64,000 bases of DNA from Erythrobacter litoralis HTCC2594 (GTDB taxonomy: Bacteria; Pseudomonadota; Alphaproteobacteria; Sphingomonadales; Sphingomonadaceae), in contig NC_007722.1 in NCBI RefSeq assembly GCF_000013005.1, positions 2,299,501 to 2,363,500 of the forward strand, given 5' to 3'. Below the pieces are notes generated by a model. It did no database searches. It was not told the origin of the DNA and saw nothing but the letters and a program-made list of their open reading frames with translations. The position numbers and the translations under genes are program-made. Of the stretch, positions 10,314-19,762 are shown piece by piece. Every line of letters begins with the position of its first letter. Within the stretch, counting starts at the first letter, position 1.

Positions 10314-10844
10314 TTACACCGGCACGAGGCGCGAAGCCCAGGTTGCCAACAGCTTGTTGTATTCCAGGAACAGGATGCCGAGCGACGGCTCGGACGCAAC
10401 TGCATCTTCGACGATGCGGATATTGGTCGGCAGCTTCTGGCGCAGCTCGCCCGAGGCGCGGCGCATGTGCCAGTCGGTCGTCACCAGCCGCAGCGACCTG
10501 ATCCGATTTTCCGCCACCCAGTCGGCCGTTTCCGCGGCATTGCCGCGCGTGTCGACGGCATCGAATCCGAGCGAGACGCAGCATCGCATCCGCTCCATCG
10601 ACACCTCGAATTCGGCGGCGAATTCGGCCGGGCGGACTTCGGGATCGACGCCTGTCACCAGCATCATCCTGGCCTTGCCGCCGTCCAGCACTTCGAGCCC
10701 GCGATCGATCCGTCCGGCTGCCCCGGTGGGAACGATCACGGCGTCGGTCTCACCTTCGAAGCGCGGCTGCGGCAGCGCGGCGGCGAACCACATGAAGCCG
10801 AGTGCGTAGGCGACGACGACGAGCAGGAAAAGGCGCCAGATCAC
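10314..10844 (-). CDS. YdcF/SanA-like DUF218 membrane protein
   Basis: A 176-residue DUF218 protein with an N-terminal membrane helix (residues 4-25, LFLLVVVAYALGFMWF) and an extracytoplasmic domain. The family strand DAVIVPTGAAGRIDRG is followed by TRGNAAETADW and VTTDWHMRRA. DUF218 proteins of this kind are linked to envelope or peptidoglycan biology; the reaction is unknown. The GTG start overlaps the ftsX stop by 4 bp (GTGA), so it is coupled to ftsEX, which supports an envelope role. Confidence 0.85.
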   Translation of the reverse strand: MIWRLFLLVVVAYALGFMWFAAALPQPRFEGETDAVIVPTGAAGRIDRGLEVLDGGKARMMLVTGVDPEVRPAEFAAEFEVSMERMRCCVSLGFDAVDTRGNAAETADWVAENRIRSLRLVTTDWHMRRASGELRQKLPTNIRIVEDAVASEPSLGILFLEYNKLLATWASRLVPV

Positions 10845-11776
10845 AGCATTCGCCTCAACGCAGCGACGACCGTCAGCCGCGCGGTTATCATTGCCAGGGC
10901 CACCGTGATCAGCGGCACGGCGGCGATGGCCAGCCAGTCCAGCCAGCCGAGCCCGCCGCCCGTCACCATGCCGCTGTCGAGCGCAGCGAAGCGCTGGCCC
11001 AGGAACAGCACCGCGCCCAGCCCGAGCGCGAGCCCGACCCCGCCGCCGAGCGCCGCATCGAAAGCGACCGAACGCTGGAAAACGCGCGCGATCTGGCCGT
11101 CGGTCCCGCCGAGCAGATGCACGACCTCGATCGTCTCGCGATTGGTGCCGAGCGCGCTGCGGGCGGCGAGGAATACCGCCGCCGCGCTGGTCACCGCCAG
11201 CAGGACCACCAGCGCGATCGCCAGATATTGCAGCGAAGCGATCGCCGAGAAGACCGGGCGCAGCCAGGTCGATTGCGCATCGATCCGGGCATCGGGCGCT
11301 GCCTGCAACAGCGCCGCGCGCATGCGGCGCAGCTTGTCGGGCGTCGCTTCCTCGCGCAGCCGCACGTCGATCAGCGCGGGGATCGGGACCGCTCCGTCGT
11401 CGAGACCCGCGCCGAGCCATGGTTCGAGCAGTTGCTCAAGTTCGTTTTCGGGGACCTGGCGGATGGTCGCAACCTCGGGGAAGCCGGCCAGCACTTCCTC
11501 CACCGCTGCGGCCTGTCGTTCGCGCTCGGCGGGATCGGCTTCGACGATCTGCACCGTCGCACCGCCCGAGAGTTCGGCCCGTGCGCCCTGCGCAAGGTTG
11601 CTGAGCGCGAGGCCCGAAGCGGTCGCAATCACGGTCAGCGCAACCATGATCGCGATCACCCACGGCATCGGTCCGGCAAGGCTTCCCTGCGAAACGAGCT
11701 GTGCGGCCTTCTTGCCCCGGAACGGCCCGAAGCCGCGCCGCAGGGACCGGCGCTGGGCAGGCGGCGTCTCGGTCAT
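10841..11776 (-). CDS. ftsX: Cell division protein FtsX (permease-like)
   Basis: A 311-residue inner-membrane partner of FtsE. An N-terminal cytoplasmic segment is followed by TM1 (about residues 37-58), a periplasmic domain (about 60-165), and three further membrane segments near the C terminus (YLAIALVVLLAVTSAAAVFL, ALGGGVGLALGLGAVLFL and LDWLAIAAVPLITVALAMI). The retained VVHLLGG coupling segment fits the family. FtsEX normally activates septal peptidoglycan hydrolases. It overlaps ftsE by 4 bp and ydcF by 4 bp. Confidence 0.9.
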   Translation of the reverse strand: MTETPPAQRRSLRRGFGPFRGKKAAQLVSQGSLAGPMPWVIAIMVALTVIATASGLALSNLAQGARAELSGGATVQIVEADPAERERQAAAVEEVLAGFPEVATIRQVPENELEQLLEPWLGAGLDDGAVPIPALIDVRLREEATPDKLRRMRAALLQAAPDARIDAQSTWLRPVFSAIASLQYLAIALVVLLAVTSAAAVFLAARSALGTNRETIEVVHLLGGTDGQIARVFQRSVAFDAALGGGVGLALGLGAVLFLGQRFAALDSGMVTGGGLGWLDWLAIAAVPLITVALAMITARLTVVAALRRML

Positions 11777-12519
11777 GCGCGCGAGCCTTCGCGGGGCGGC
11801 GACGCTCTGGGCGGACGCGGCGGATTGCGCAGCACGCCGGTCGGATCCGACAGGCGCCCCTTGTCGAGCCGCATAATCATGCTCTGCGGCACCTTCTGCA
11901 GAAGGTGCAGGTCGTGGGTCGCCACCACTACCGTGGTACCGAGCCGGTTGAGCGCTTCGAACAGCCGCAACAGCTTGACCGCCATTTCGGGATCGACGTT
12001 ACCGGTCGGCTCGTCCGCCACCAGCAGGTCGGGCCGCCCAATTACAGCGCGGGCGATCGCAACGCGCTGCTGCTCTCCGCCTGACAGCGTTGCCGGGCGC
12101 GCTTCGGCGCGCTGCGCCAGGCCGACCCATTCGAGCATGTCGGTGACGGGCTTGGTAAGCTCGGCCTCGGACACACCCGAAAGCCGCAGCGGCAGGGCGA
12201 TATTGTCGTAGGCCGACAGGTGCGGGACCAGCCGGAAATCCTGGAACACGACCCCCAGCCGGCGGCGGTAGCCGGGCAGACGTGCGCGCGGCAGGGTGAT
12301 GACATCGGTGCCGAACATGCGGATCGCCCCGCGCGAGGGGCGCTGGGCGAGGTAGAGGAGCTTGAGCAGCGAGGTTTTCCCCGCACCGCTCGCGCCCGTC
12401 AGAAAGTAGAAGCTGCCCGGCCACAAAGTGAACGAGATGTCGCTCAGTACTTCCTTGCCCTGGCCATAGCGCAGCCCGACATTGTCGAAGGCCACGACTT
12501 CGTCGTCACTCTCGGCCAT
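11773..12519 (-). CDS. ftsE: Cell division ATP-binding protein FtsE
   Basis: A 248-residue ABC ATPase. Walker A is GASGAGKT, the signature is LSGGEQQR, Walker B is VADEPTGNVD, and the H-loop is VVATHD, so it should be active. It drives FtsX conformational change at the division septum. The C-terminal proline-rich tail (LRNPPRPPRASPPREG) is longer than in E. coli. The ATG at 12519 has AAGGA about 8 bp upstream. It is first in the operon and diverges from the zinc-ribbon gene. Confidence 0.94.
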   Translation of the reverse strand: MAESDDEVVAFDNVGLRYGQGKEVLSDISFTLWPGSFYFLTGASGAGKTSLLKLLYLAQRPSRGAIRMFGTDVITLPRARLPGYRRRLGVVFQDFRLVPHLSAYDNIALPLRLSGVSEAELTKPVTDMLEWVGLAQRAEARPATLSGGEQQRVAIARAVIGRPDLLVADEPTGNVDPEMAVKLLRLFEALNRLGTTVVVATHDLHLLQKVPQSMIMRLDKGRLSDPTGVLRNPPRPPRASPPREGSRA

Positions 12520-12671
12520 GATCGATCCTTGCAAGGGGGAATTGGGCGGCGCTGTGCATGTCCGCTGGGCCTATAGCCGCCCTTGCATGTGGAAAAAAGC
12601 GGCAAGGCGAATTGCATCCACCGCAGGCGGCCTTGCCAGCGATTCGCCATGCGGCGTAAGGCAGGATCCGC

Positions 12672-13556
12672 ATGATCATCGCCTGCCCTGCCTGCTCCAC
12701 CCGCTATGTCGTGCCTGACAGTGCCATCGGCGTGGAAGGGCGCACGGTGCGCTGCGCCAAGTGCAAGCATAGCTGGTTCCAGGACGGCCCAGAACTGGAG
12801 CTGAGCGAAACGCAGGCGGTGGTCGAGCCGGCGGGCAAGGTCCGTCCTCCTCCGCCGCCGCCCGAACACAACCCGGCGGCAGCCGAGGACGAAGGCGAAG
12901 CGTCTGCCACCGGGGCAAGGCCAGCTGCCGATCCGGAAGCTCAACGACGACCTGCCCCCGCCGAGCCAAGCCCTCCCGAACCCGACGAAGGCTATGACGA
13001 GGAGCGCGAGGAGGCCGGCGCGCTCGAAGGACCGCCGCCGGTGCAGGATGTCGCGCCGTCCTTGCCGCCGATGCCGGAACCGGACCCCGATTATTCAGCC
13101 TTCGATCGCGAGCCGCCGTTCCGTCCGCGTCGCAACCCGCTCAAGATCTGGACCGCCGCCGCAGCCGTCTTTGCTGCTATCGCCGCTGCGACGATCGCCG
13201 CCGTCTCCTATTACGGCCTGCCCGACTGGGTGCCCGTCAGCCAGCCGACCTTCGGCCTCGACCAGCCCGATCTCGTGCTCGATTTCCCCGCCGACCAGCA
13301 GGACCGCCGCACGTTGCCAAACGGCAGCATTTTGTTTGCAGTCAGCGGCACGATCACCAATGTCGGACGCGAGACGCAGCGCGTTCCGAATGTCCTGATC
13401 GTGCTTTTCGATGCCAGCGGCAACCGGGTGTTCCGCTGGGAGGTCGTACCGCCTGCCCAAAGCCTCGCCCCGGGCGAAAGCGTGACCATCAATGAAGCGA
13501 ACAACGAAGTGCCCAAGCGGGCACGTTCGGCCCGGATCGGGTGGAGCCCCAGCTAA
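12672..13556 (+). CDS. MJ0042-type zinc-ribbon membrane protein (DUF3426-like)
   Basis: A 294-residue protein with three parts. Residues 1-40 form an MJ0042 zinc ribbon with two CxxC knuckles (CPAC, CAKC). Residues 50-150 are acidic and proline-rich and look disordered. A single membrane helix (about 158-182, WTAAAAVFAAIAAATIAAV) is followed by a C-terminal domain like the DUF3426 family. This architecture is common in proteobacteria but its function is unknown. The ATG follows AGGA by about 6 bp. It diverges from ftsE, sharing a 150-bp promoter region. Confidence 0.85.
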   Translation: MIIACPACSTRYVVPDSAIGVEGRTVRCAKCKHSWFQDGPELELSETQAVVEPAGKVRPPPPPPEHNPAAAEDEGEASATGARPAADPEAQRRPAPAEPSPPEPDEGYDEEREEAGALEGPPPVQDVAPSLPPMPEPDPDYSAFDREPPFRPRRNPLKIWTAAAAVFAAIAAATIAAVSYYGLPDWVPVSQPTFGLDQPDLVLDFPADQQDRRTLPNGSILFAVSGTITNVGRETQRVPNVLIVLFDASGNRVFRWEVVPPAQSLAPGESVTINEANNEVPKRARSARIGWSPS

Positions 13557-13666
13557 TCACATGACGCAGCGCAATTGCCGCGCAAAGCCGCTTGCGGGCC
13601 TGCCGACTCGCTGCTAGGGGCGCGCTCCTACCTTCCGGGGCAGCGTTTTGGCGGCCCTGACTGTGT

Positions 13667-13754
13667 GCGGTCGTGGCGGAACTGGTAGACGCGCAACGTT
13701 GAGGTCGTTGTGGGTGAATAACCCGTGGAAGTTCGAGTCTTCTCGACCGCACCA
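13667..13754 (+). tRNA. tRNA-Leu(GAG)
   Basis: Acceptor stem GCGGTCG pairs with CGACCGC. The anticodon stem CAACG/CGTTG encloses loop TTGAGGT with anticodon GAG. A long variable arm (TGGGTGAATAACCCG) marks a class II leucine tRNA, and the T loop GTTCGAGTC is standard. CCA is encoded at 13752-13754. Confidence 0.97.
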
Positions 13755-13860
13755 TCCCCTTTCCGGATCCCGATGGCATCCCCCATCCCGCCTTGCGCGG
13801 AACCAATGTTGCGCGCGGGCGATTGATCGGGCACGTGTCGTGCACAGGGGGAGAGTCGCA

Positions 13861-14736
13861 TTGGCCGGAAAGTCTGCAAAGAGCCTGATCGTCGTCGCAA
13901 TCGCAGCGGCGGGCGGGCTGGCATTCGGCTGGTTCGCCGGGTCCGACAGCGTCGAATGGTCCGGCACAAGTGTCTTCTTCCTCTGCACGCTCGTCGCGCT
14001 GGCGGTGAACTGGATCGCCTTCGTGCCAGCGGCCATCGCGCAGACCGAGAAATATTACGACCTCACCGGCTCGATCACCTACACCGCCATGATCCTGACG
14101 GCGCTGGCGCTGGCCGCACCCCACGATGCGCGCGCCTGGGTAGTGGCGGCCATGGTGCTGGTCTGGACCGGCAGGCTCGGCATCTTCCTGTTCAAGCGGA
14201 TCAGCAAGGACGGCGGAGATTCGCGCTTCGACACTATCAAGGTGCATCCCGCGCGCTTCCTCGTGGCGTGGACGCTGCAGGCGCTGTGGGGCATCTTCAC
14301 CGCCGCCGCTGCCATTGCGATCATCACCACCAGCGACCCGGCCCCGCTCGGCGCCTTTTTCTGGCTGGGCGCGGCACTCTGGTTGTTCGGGTTCGGCATC
14401 GAAGTGGTCGCCGATCAGCAGAAAAGAGCCTTCAAGCACGACGATGCCAATGAAGGCGAGTTTATCAAGTCGGGCCTGTGGGCGTGGTCGCAGCATCCCA
14501 ATTACTTCGGGGAGATCGTGCTGTGGACCGGGATCGCCGCGATGGCCGTGCCGCTGCTCAGCGGCTGGTCGTGGCTGGTGCTGATCTCGCCGATCTTCGT
14601 CTATATCCTGCTCACCAGCGTGAGCGGCATCCCGATGCTCGACCGGAAAGCGATCAAGCGCTGGGGCGAGCGCGAGGACTTTATCCGCTATCGCAAGCAG
14701 ACGCCCAAGCTGATCCCGCTGCCGCCCAAGAGCTAG
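13861..14736 (+). CDS. DUF1295 / steroid-5-alpha-reductase-like membrane protein
   Basis: A 291-residue integral membrane protein with about seven hydrophobic segments. The conserved C-terminal region LWAWSQHPNYFGEIVLW contains the HPNYFGE signature of the isoprenylcysteine methyltransferase/steroid reductase fold. Likely a membrane lipid or isoprenoid reductase; substrate unknown. I chose a TTG start at 13861 because a strong GGGGGAGAG site ends 5 bp before it, and because upstream sequence in the same frame runs into tRNA-Leu. Its stop shares CTAG with the convergent gene. Confidence 0.85.
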   Translation: MAGKSAKSLIVVAIAAAGGLAFGWFAGSDSVEWSGTSVFFLCTLVALAVNWIAFVPAAIAQTEKYYDLTGSITYTAMILTALALAAPHDARAWVVAAMVLVWTGRLGIFLFKRISKDGGDSRFDTIKVHPARFLVAWTLQALWGIFTAAAAIAIITTSDPAPLGAFFWLGAALWLFGFGIEVVADQQKRAFKHDDANEGEFIKSGLWAWSQHPNYFGEIVLWTGIAAMAVPLLSGWSWLVLISPIFVYILLTSVSGIPMLDRKAIKRWGEREDFIRYRKQTPKLIPLPPKS

Positions 14737-15560
14737 AAGTCGAAGCGTCCGGTTGTGCAAAGGCGACCCGCTTGGTGCACTTCCGCCTCGATACACTGCG
14801 CGAGATCGCAGCCCGGCTTGAGGCTGACCGTCAGCGGCACGCCGAGCTCGACATAGCGCATGAAACGCATCTCCCCGCCGCGCGGCAGGCGCTTGTCGCC
14901 GCCGCGCAGCAACGTGTCGAATTGCCGCATGACTTCGGCAAGGTGCGTCGCATTCACATGATCGCCCGACCCGCTGAGATGCGGGTTGCCGGGCGCGAGG
15001 CCGTTCTTTGCGGTTATCAAACCCCTGGCGCTGGGTGCCTTGCCCGTGGAGAGGGCCGATAAGAGGCTTCCGTTCGCAGTCGATGCGCCGACCTGTTCGA
15101 CGGGCGCGAAGGCGAAGGCATCCTTGATCGTCTCCGTCTGCAGCCGCTTCTTTTCCTTCGCGCGCCAACCTTCGAAATCGCGGTTGCGGAACACGACCCC
15201 CTTGCCCGTCATCCGCGCCACGAGCGCGCCGGCATCGTCGAAGAACGTCAGACGGTAGAAGTGCTCGCCTTCCTTCTCGAAAACGTCCTCGACGCCGTGC
15301 GTGGCATGGCCGCAGCCGGGTGCGCCCGCCTGCCATTCCATCCAGGTCAGCGCGGTCCACTGCCCCGGCTCCCAGCCACCGCGCGCTTCGCCGCATTGAT
15401 AGCTGGCCCAGAAATTGATCGTCTGGATCACGATCGGGTCGTGCGGATCAAGCGCGAGCCACGGCCAGGTCTCGCCATCGCGCGAGGCGGTGAACGCCAC
15501 CCCGCCGTCGGCCAGTACCTCCTGCGCTTTCGCCCAGGGCTCCATCGTTACCTGTGCCAC
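14733..15560 (-). CDS. Uncharacterised 275-residue protein
   Basis: I do not recognise this protein with confidence. It is soluble, with no signal or membrane segment. The N-terminal half is rich in Trp (WPWLALD, WEPGQW, WMEWQAG). The C-terminal half has GDHVNATHLAEVM followed by MRYVELGVPLTVSL, which faintly resembles a hot-dog-fold dimer surface as in MaoC or thioesterase proteins. The GTG at 15560 and the ATG at 15545 are both possible starts. It lies 4 bp behind the SDR gene and is probably in the same operon, which suggests lipid or acyl-CoA metabolism. Confidence 0.7.
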   Translation of the reverse strand: MAQVTMEPWAKAQEVLADGGVAFTASRDGETWPWLALDPHDPIVIQTINFWASYQCGEARGGWEPGQWTALTWMEWQAGAPGCGHATHGVEDVFEKEGEHFYRLTFFDDAGALVARMTGKGVVFRNRDFEGWRAKEKKRLQTETIKDAFAFAPVEQVGASTANGSLLSALSTGKAPSARGLITAKNGLAPGNPHLSGSGDHVNATHLAEVMRQFDTLLRGGDKRLPRGGEMRFMRYVELGVPLTVSLKPGCDLAQCIEAEVHQAGRLCTTGRFDF

Positions 15561-15564
15561 GGCG

Positions 15565-16464
15565 TTAGTCCGTCGTCCGCTCGGCCTTGTCCTTGGCGTT
15601 GGTGCCCTTGATCATCTCGCGCATCTTCGCCCAGTCCTCGTCGCCCAGCGGCGCCAGTGTCTGGTAGAAATTGCCCGAATTGGCCTGATAGCCGGCCCCG
15701 TCGATGGCGATGGTCTGCCCGTTCACCCATTCCGCCCCCGGCCCCATCAGGAACACGGCCAAATTGGCCAGCTCATGCATTTCGCCATGCCGCCCCATCG
15801 GGTTCATCCGGTCGGAAGAATTGTCGCCGCGTCCGCCGGGCGATAGCCGCGCGCTCATCCCCTCGGTCGGAAAAAGTCCCGGCGCGATGGCGTTGAAGCG
15901 CAGGCCGTAGCGGCCCCATTCGGTCGCGAGGCTTTGCGTCATTACGTTGATGCCCGCCTTGCTCATGGCGGAGGGGACCACGAAAGGCCCGCCGTTCCAG
16001 ACCCAGGTGGTGAGGATCGAGAGGAAGTTGCCGCGCTTGCCTTCCTTGATCAGCCGCGTGCCGACTTCATGCGTCATGGTGAAGGTGCCGCGAAAGACGA
16101 TATCGGCGATGGCGTTGAAGCCGTTGATAGAAAGGTCTTCGGTACGGCTGATGAAATTGCCCGCGGCATTGTTGACGAGACCGGTCAGCGCGCCGCCTTC
16201 CCAGATCGTGTCGATCATCGCGGTGATATTGGCGTGATCGCGAATGTCGCAGGCATGGCCCACGACGGTTCCGCCATGCCGGCTCATCAGTTCGTCGGCA
16301 GTTTCGGTGAGCTTGCCTTCGCGCCGCCCGCAGATGTGCACCTCCGCGCCGAGCTTGAGAAACGCCTCGGTCATTTCCTTGCCCAGCCCGGTCCCACCGC
16401 CGGTGACGAGGATACGCTCGCCTTCCATCAAGCGATCGCGATACATCAGTTTGGTAATATCCAT
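15565..16464 (-). CDS. SDR-family oxidoreductase (2,4-dienoyl-CoA reductase-like)
   Basis: A 299-residue short-chain dehydrogenase. The cofactor motif TGGGTGLGKEM is at about residues 21-31, followed by NNAAGNF and the segment PSAMSKAGI, where the usual YxxxK Tyr is absent, as in the dienoyl-CoA reductase branch. RFNAIAPG is typical. Members reduce unsaturated acyl-CoA intermediates in beta-oxidation; the exact substrate here is inferred. GAGGAGAG precedes the ATG. The gene diverges from putA with about 145 bp between them. Confidence 0.87.
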   Translation of the reverse strand: MDITKLMYRDRLMEGERILVTGGGTGLGKEMTEAFLKLGAEVHICGRREGKLTETADELMSRHGGTVVGHACDIRDHANITAMIDTIWEGGALTGLVNNAAGNFISRTEDLSINGFNAIADIVFRGTFTMTHEVGTRLIKEGKRGNFLSILTTWVWNGGPFVVPSAMSKAGINVMTQSLATEWGRYGLRFNAIAPGLFPTEGMSARLSPGGRGDNSSDRMNPMGRHGEMHELANLAVFLMGPGAEWVNGQTIAIDGAGYQANSGNFYQTLAPLGDEDWAKMREMIKGTNAKDKAERTTD

Positions 16465-16610
16465 GGCGTTCTCTCCTCACCCGCTGTTCGTTTATTTCGC
16501 TGCGATAGCGGGATCGAACCGGCTTGGCGACTTTCCTTGAATGATACGCTCTTCGGGTCCAATTCGCTGCGATGGACACGACTCGCCACAGGAGAAAATC
16601 GACCACCCCT

Positions 16611-19600
16611 ATGTCCAAGATCGCCCCTTTGAACCGCTTGCATTTCCGGACCGCCTATCGGCAGGAGGAGAATGCCTGCGTTGCCGAACGGCTTAAACAG
16701 GCCGCGCCCGTTTCCGCGCGCCACGAGGAAGCGCAGGCTCTGGCGGTAAGGCTGATCGAAGACGCGCGCAGCCGCAAGGCGAGCGGGATCGACGCATTCC
16801 TGCATACCTATGGCCTCGCGACAGAGGAAGGCATCGCGCTGATGTGTCTTGCCGAGGCGCTGCTACGCGTGCCCGATCACGAGACCGCCGACGCGCTGAT
16901 CCGCGACAAGCTGGGCGATATCGACTGGGGCGAACATCTGGGCGAAAGCTCCTCCACCTTCGTCAACGCGGCGACCTTCTCGCTGATGCTGACCGGCGAA
17001 GTGCTGGAACGGCCCGAAGAGCACCAACGCGGCATGGGCAAGACGCTGAAGCGGACCGTCAACCGGCTGGGCGAGCCGGTGATCCGCAAGGCGACGCTGC
17101 AGGCGATGCGGATTCTCGGTGGGCAGTTCGTTTATGGCCGCACGATCGGCGAAGCGCTGAAACGCGCCAAGCCGGAACGGGCGAAGGGCCTGACGCACAG
17201 TTTCGACATGCTCGGCGAAGCGGCGATGACCTTCGAAGATGCGGAGCGCTACCGCCGGGCCTACGAGCGTGCGATCGAGCGGCTGGCGGGCGAGACCGAC
17301 GGGACGATCCAGTCGAGCCCCGGTATTTCGGTCAAGCTGTCGGCGCTCTATCCGAAGTACGACATCTTCCACCAGGATGCCGCGGTCGAGGCGCTGGTGC
17401 CGATGTTGCGCGATCTCGCCATCAAGGCGCGCGATGCCAACATGCACTTCAACATCGATGCCGAGGAAGCCGAGCGGCTTGAGATTTCGCTCGATATCAT
17501 TGAGCGGCTGGCGGCGGACGATGCGCTGTTTACTAAGGCCGACGGCACCCGCTGGGACGGCTTCGGCCTCGCCATCCAGGCCTATCAGAAACGCGCCGCG
17601 CCGCTGTGCGACTGGATCGTCAAGCTCGCCCGGCGGCATGATCGCCGCTTCATGGTGCGTCTGGTCAAAGGCGCGTATTGGGACACCGAGATCAAGCTGA
17701 GCCAGGTCGGCGGCTACGAGGACTTCCCGGTTTTCACCCGCAAGGTGGCGACAGATGTTTCCTACCTCGCCTGCGCTGCGAAACTGCTCGAAGCGCCCGA
17801 CGCGATCTATCCGGCCTTCGCGACACACAACGCCTATACGGTCGGCGCGGTAAAGGCTCTTGCAGGACATACCGAGTTCGAGTTCCAGCGCTTGCACGGC
17901 ATGGGCGAAGAGTTGTTCGAAGCGCTTGCCGCGCAGGAGGGCAACCGCAAGACACCGGTACGCATCTACGCGCCGGTCGGCGTGCACAAGGACCTGCTGG
18001 CCTATCTCGTCCGCCGCCTGCTGGAAAACGGCGCCAACTCCTCCTTCGTCAACCGCATGGCCGATGCCGAAGTACCGGCGGTGGAACTCGCCAACGACCC
18101 GGTCGAGGAGCTCGCACTGCTCGAGCCCAAGCGCAATCCGGACATCCCGCTCCCGGCGGATATTTTCCCGGGGCGGCGCAACAGCATCGGTGTCGACCTC
18201 GCCGATCCGCTCGTGCGCGATCCGCTGCTGCAGCGGCTCGAGGCGCTCGAAAGCAGGCACTGGTATGCCGGGCCGACCTTCCCGTCCGAAGACGCGGGCG
18301 AGGAAGCGCCGATCAATGCGCCGCAGGACCTGACGCACGAAGTTGGCACGCGCCGCGATTCGACCGAAGAGGAAGTGCGCGCGGCCATCACGCAGGCCGA
18401 ATTCATCCAGCCGGGGTGGAACGCCCTCGGCGGCGAGAAGCGAGCCGTGCTGCTCGAAGCCGCCGCCGACCTGTTCGAAGACCACATGGACGAATTCCTC
18501 AGCCTGTGTCGGCGCGAGGCGGGGAAGACCGTGCTCGACGGCGTGCTGGAGGTTCGCGAGGCGGTCGACTTCCTGCGCTATTACGCCACCGAAGCGCGGC
18601 GGCAATTCAGCGCCCCGATCATGCTGCCGGGTCCGACCGGCGAGGAAAACCGCCTGCATCTTGCCGGGCGCGGCGTATTCGCAACCATCAGCCCGTGGAA
18701 CTTCCCGCTGGCAATCTTCATCGGCCCTGCCGCCGCCGCGATGGCGGCGGGCAATACCGTCATCGCCAAGCCCGCCGAGCAGACCCCACTGATCGCCGCG
18801 CTGGCGGTGAAGCTATGCCACGAGGCGGGTATTCCCGAGGAAGTCTTCCAGCTCCTCCCGGGGGCGGGCGATGTCGGGCAGATGATTACCGGCGATCCGC
18901 GCATAGCAGGGGTCGCCTTTACCGGCTCGACCGAGACCGCGCAGGCGATCAACCGCTCGCTCGCCGCACGCGAAGGGCCGATCGCGACGTTTATCGCCGA
19001 AACCGGTGGGCAGAACGCCATGATCGTCGACAGTTCTGCCTTGCCCGAACAGGTCGCGCGCGATGTCGTCGCCAGCGCGTTCCAGAGCGCCGGCCAGCGC
19101 TGTTCGGCCCAGCGCATGCTCTACATCCAGGACGACGTATACGACGACATGCTGGCGATGATCCGCGGCGCGTTCGCAGCATTGCAGATCGGCGATCCGA
19201 CCGATTTCGCCATCGATGTCGGCCCGGTGATCGATCCCGATGCCAAGGCTGCGCTCGAACGCCATGTCGCGCGGCGCAAGAAGGCCGGGCGCACGGTGTG
19301 GCGGCGCAAGCTTCCGCGCGGCACCGCCAACGGCTGCTTCGTCGCGCCAACCATTATCGAGCTCGACTCGATCCTCGATCTGAAGCGCGAGAATTTCGGG
19401 CCGATCCTGCACGTTGCGCGCTACAAGGCCGACGGGCTCAACCGGGTCATCGCGGACATCAATTCGACCGGCTATGGCCTGACGTTGGGCCTGCACAGCC
19501 GCATCGAAGCGACGCGCCGTTATGTAGAAGCGCGCGCGCGGGTCGGCAATTTCTACGTCAACCGCAACCAGATCGGCGCGGTGGTGGAAAGCCAGCCCTT

Positions 19601-19733
19601 CGGCGGCGAGGGTCTGTCGGGCACCGGCCCCAAGGCGGGCGGCCCGCATTATGTCGCCCGCTTTGCGACCGAGCGGGTAGTCTGTATCGACACCACGGCT
19701 GCGGGCGGCAACGCAACACTGCTGGCGAGTTAG
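16611..19733 (+). CDS. putA: Bifunctional proline dehydrogenase / L-glutamate-gamma-semialdehyde dehydrogenase
   Basis: A 1040-residue PutA that oxidises proline to glutamate. The N-terminal half is the FAD barrel (marked by GYEDFPVFTRK and ATHNAYTVGA). The C-terminal half is the ALDH module with catalytic Glu in AETGGQN (about residue 797) and Cys in GQRCSAQR (about residue 831). There is no N-terminal ribbon-helix-helix domain and no C-terminal extension, so this is the short enzyme that cannot repress its own promoter. I use the ATG at 16611 (MSKIAP); AGGAG lies about 16 bp before it. An ATG at 16572 is an alternative. Confidence 0.95.
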   Translation: MSKIAPLNRLHFRTAYRQEENACVAERLKQAAPVSARHEEAQALAVRLIEDARSRKASGIDAFLHTYGLATEEGIALMCLAEALLRVPDHETADALIRDKLGDIDWGEHLGESSSTFVNAATFSLMLTGEVLERPEEHQRGMGKTLKRTVNRLGEPVIRKATLQAMRILGGQFVYGRTIGEALKRAKPERAKGLTHSFDMLGEAAMTFEDAERYRRAYERAIERLAGETDGTIQSSPGISVKLSALYPKYDIFHQDAAVEALVPMLRDLAIKARDANMHFNIDAEEAERLEISLDIIERLAADDALFTKADGTRWDGFGLAIQAYQKRAAPLCDWIVKLARRHDRRFMVRLVKGAYWDTEIKLSQVGGYEDFPVFTRKVATDVSYLACAAKLLEAPDAIYPAFATHNAYTVGAVKALAGHTEFEFQRLHGMGEELFEALAAQEGNRKTPVRIYAPVGVHKDLLAYLVRRLLENGANSSFVNRMADAEVPAVELANDPVEELALLEPKRNPDIPLPADIFPGRRNSIGVDLADPLVRDPLLQRLEALESRHWYAGPTFPSEDAGEEAPINAPQDLTHEVGTRRDSTEEEVRAAITQAEFIQPGWNALGGEKRAVLLEAAADLFEDHMDEFLSLCRREAGKTVLDGVLEVREAVDFLRYYATEARRQFSAPIMLPGPTGEENRLHLAGRGVFATISPWNFPLAIFIGPAAAAMAAGNTVIAKPAEQTPLIAALAVKLCHEAGIPEEVFQLLPGAGDVGQMITGDPRIAGVAFTGSTETAQAINRSLAAREGPIATFIAETGGQNAMIVDSSALPEQVARDVVASAFQSAGQRCSAQRMLYIQDDVYDDMLAMIRGAFAALQIGDPTDFAIDVGPVIDPDAKAALERHVARRKKAGRTVWRRKLPRGTANGCFVAPTIIELDSILDLKRENFGPILHVARYKADGLNRVIADINSTGYGLTLGLHSRIEATRRYVEARARVGNFYVNRNQIGAVVESQPFGGEGLSGTGPKAGGPHYVARFATERVVCIDTTAAGGNATLLAS

Positions 19734-19762
19734 CGACGGCCGACCAAGAGGGGGGTTCGCAA

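Noticed and set aside
13489..15396. A 635-codon minus-strand frame across tRNA-Leu and the DUF1295 gene
   Set aside because: It runs through a tRNA gene and is antisense to a clear membrane protein; no motif is visible.
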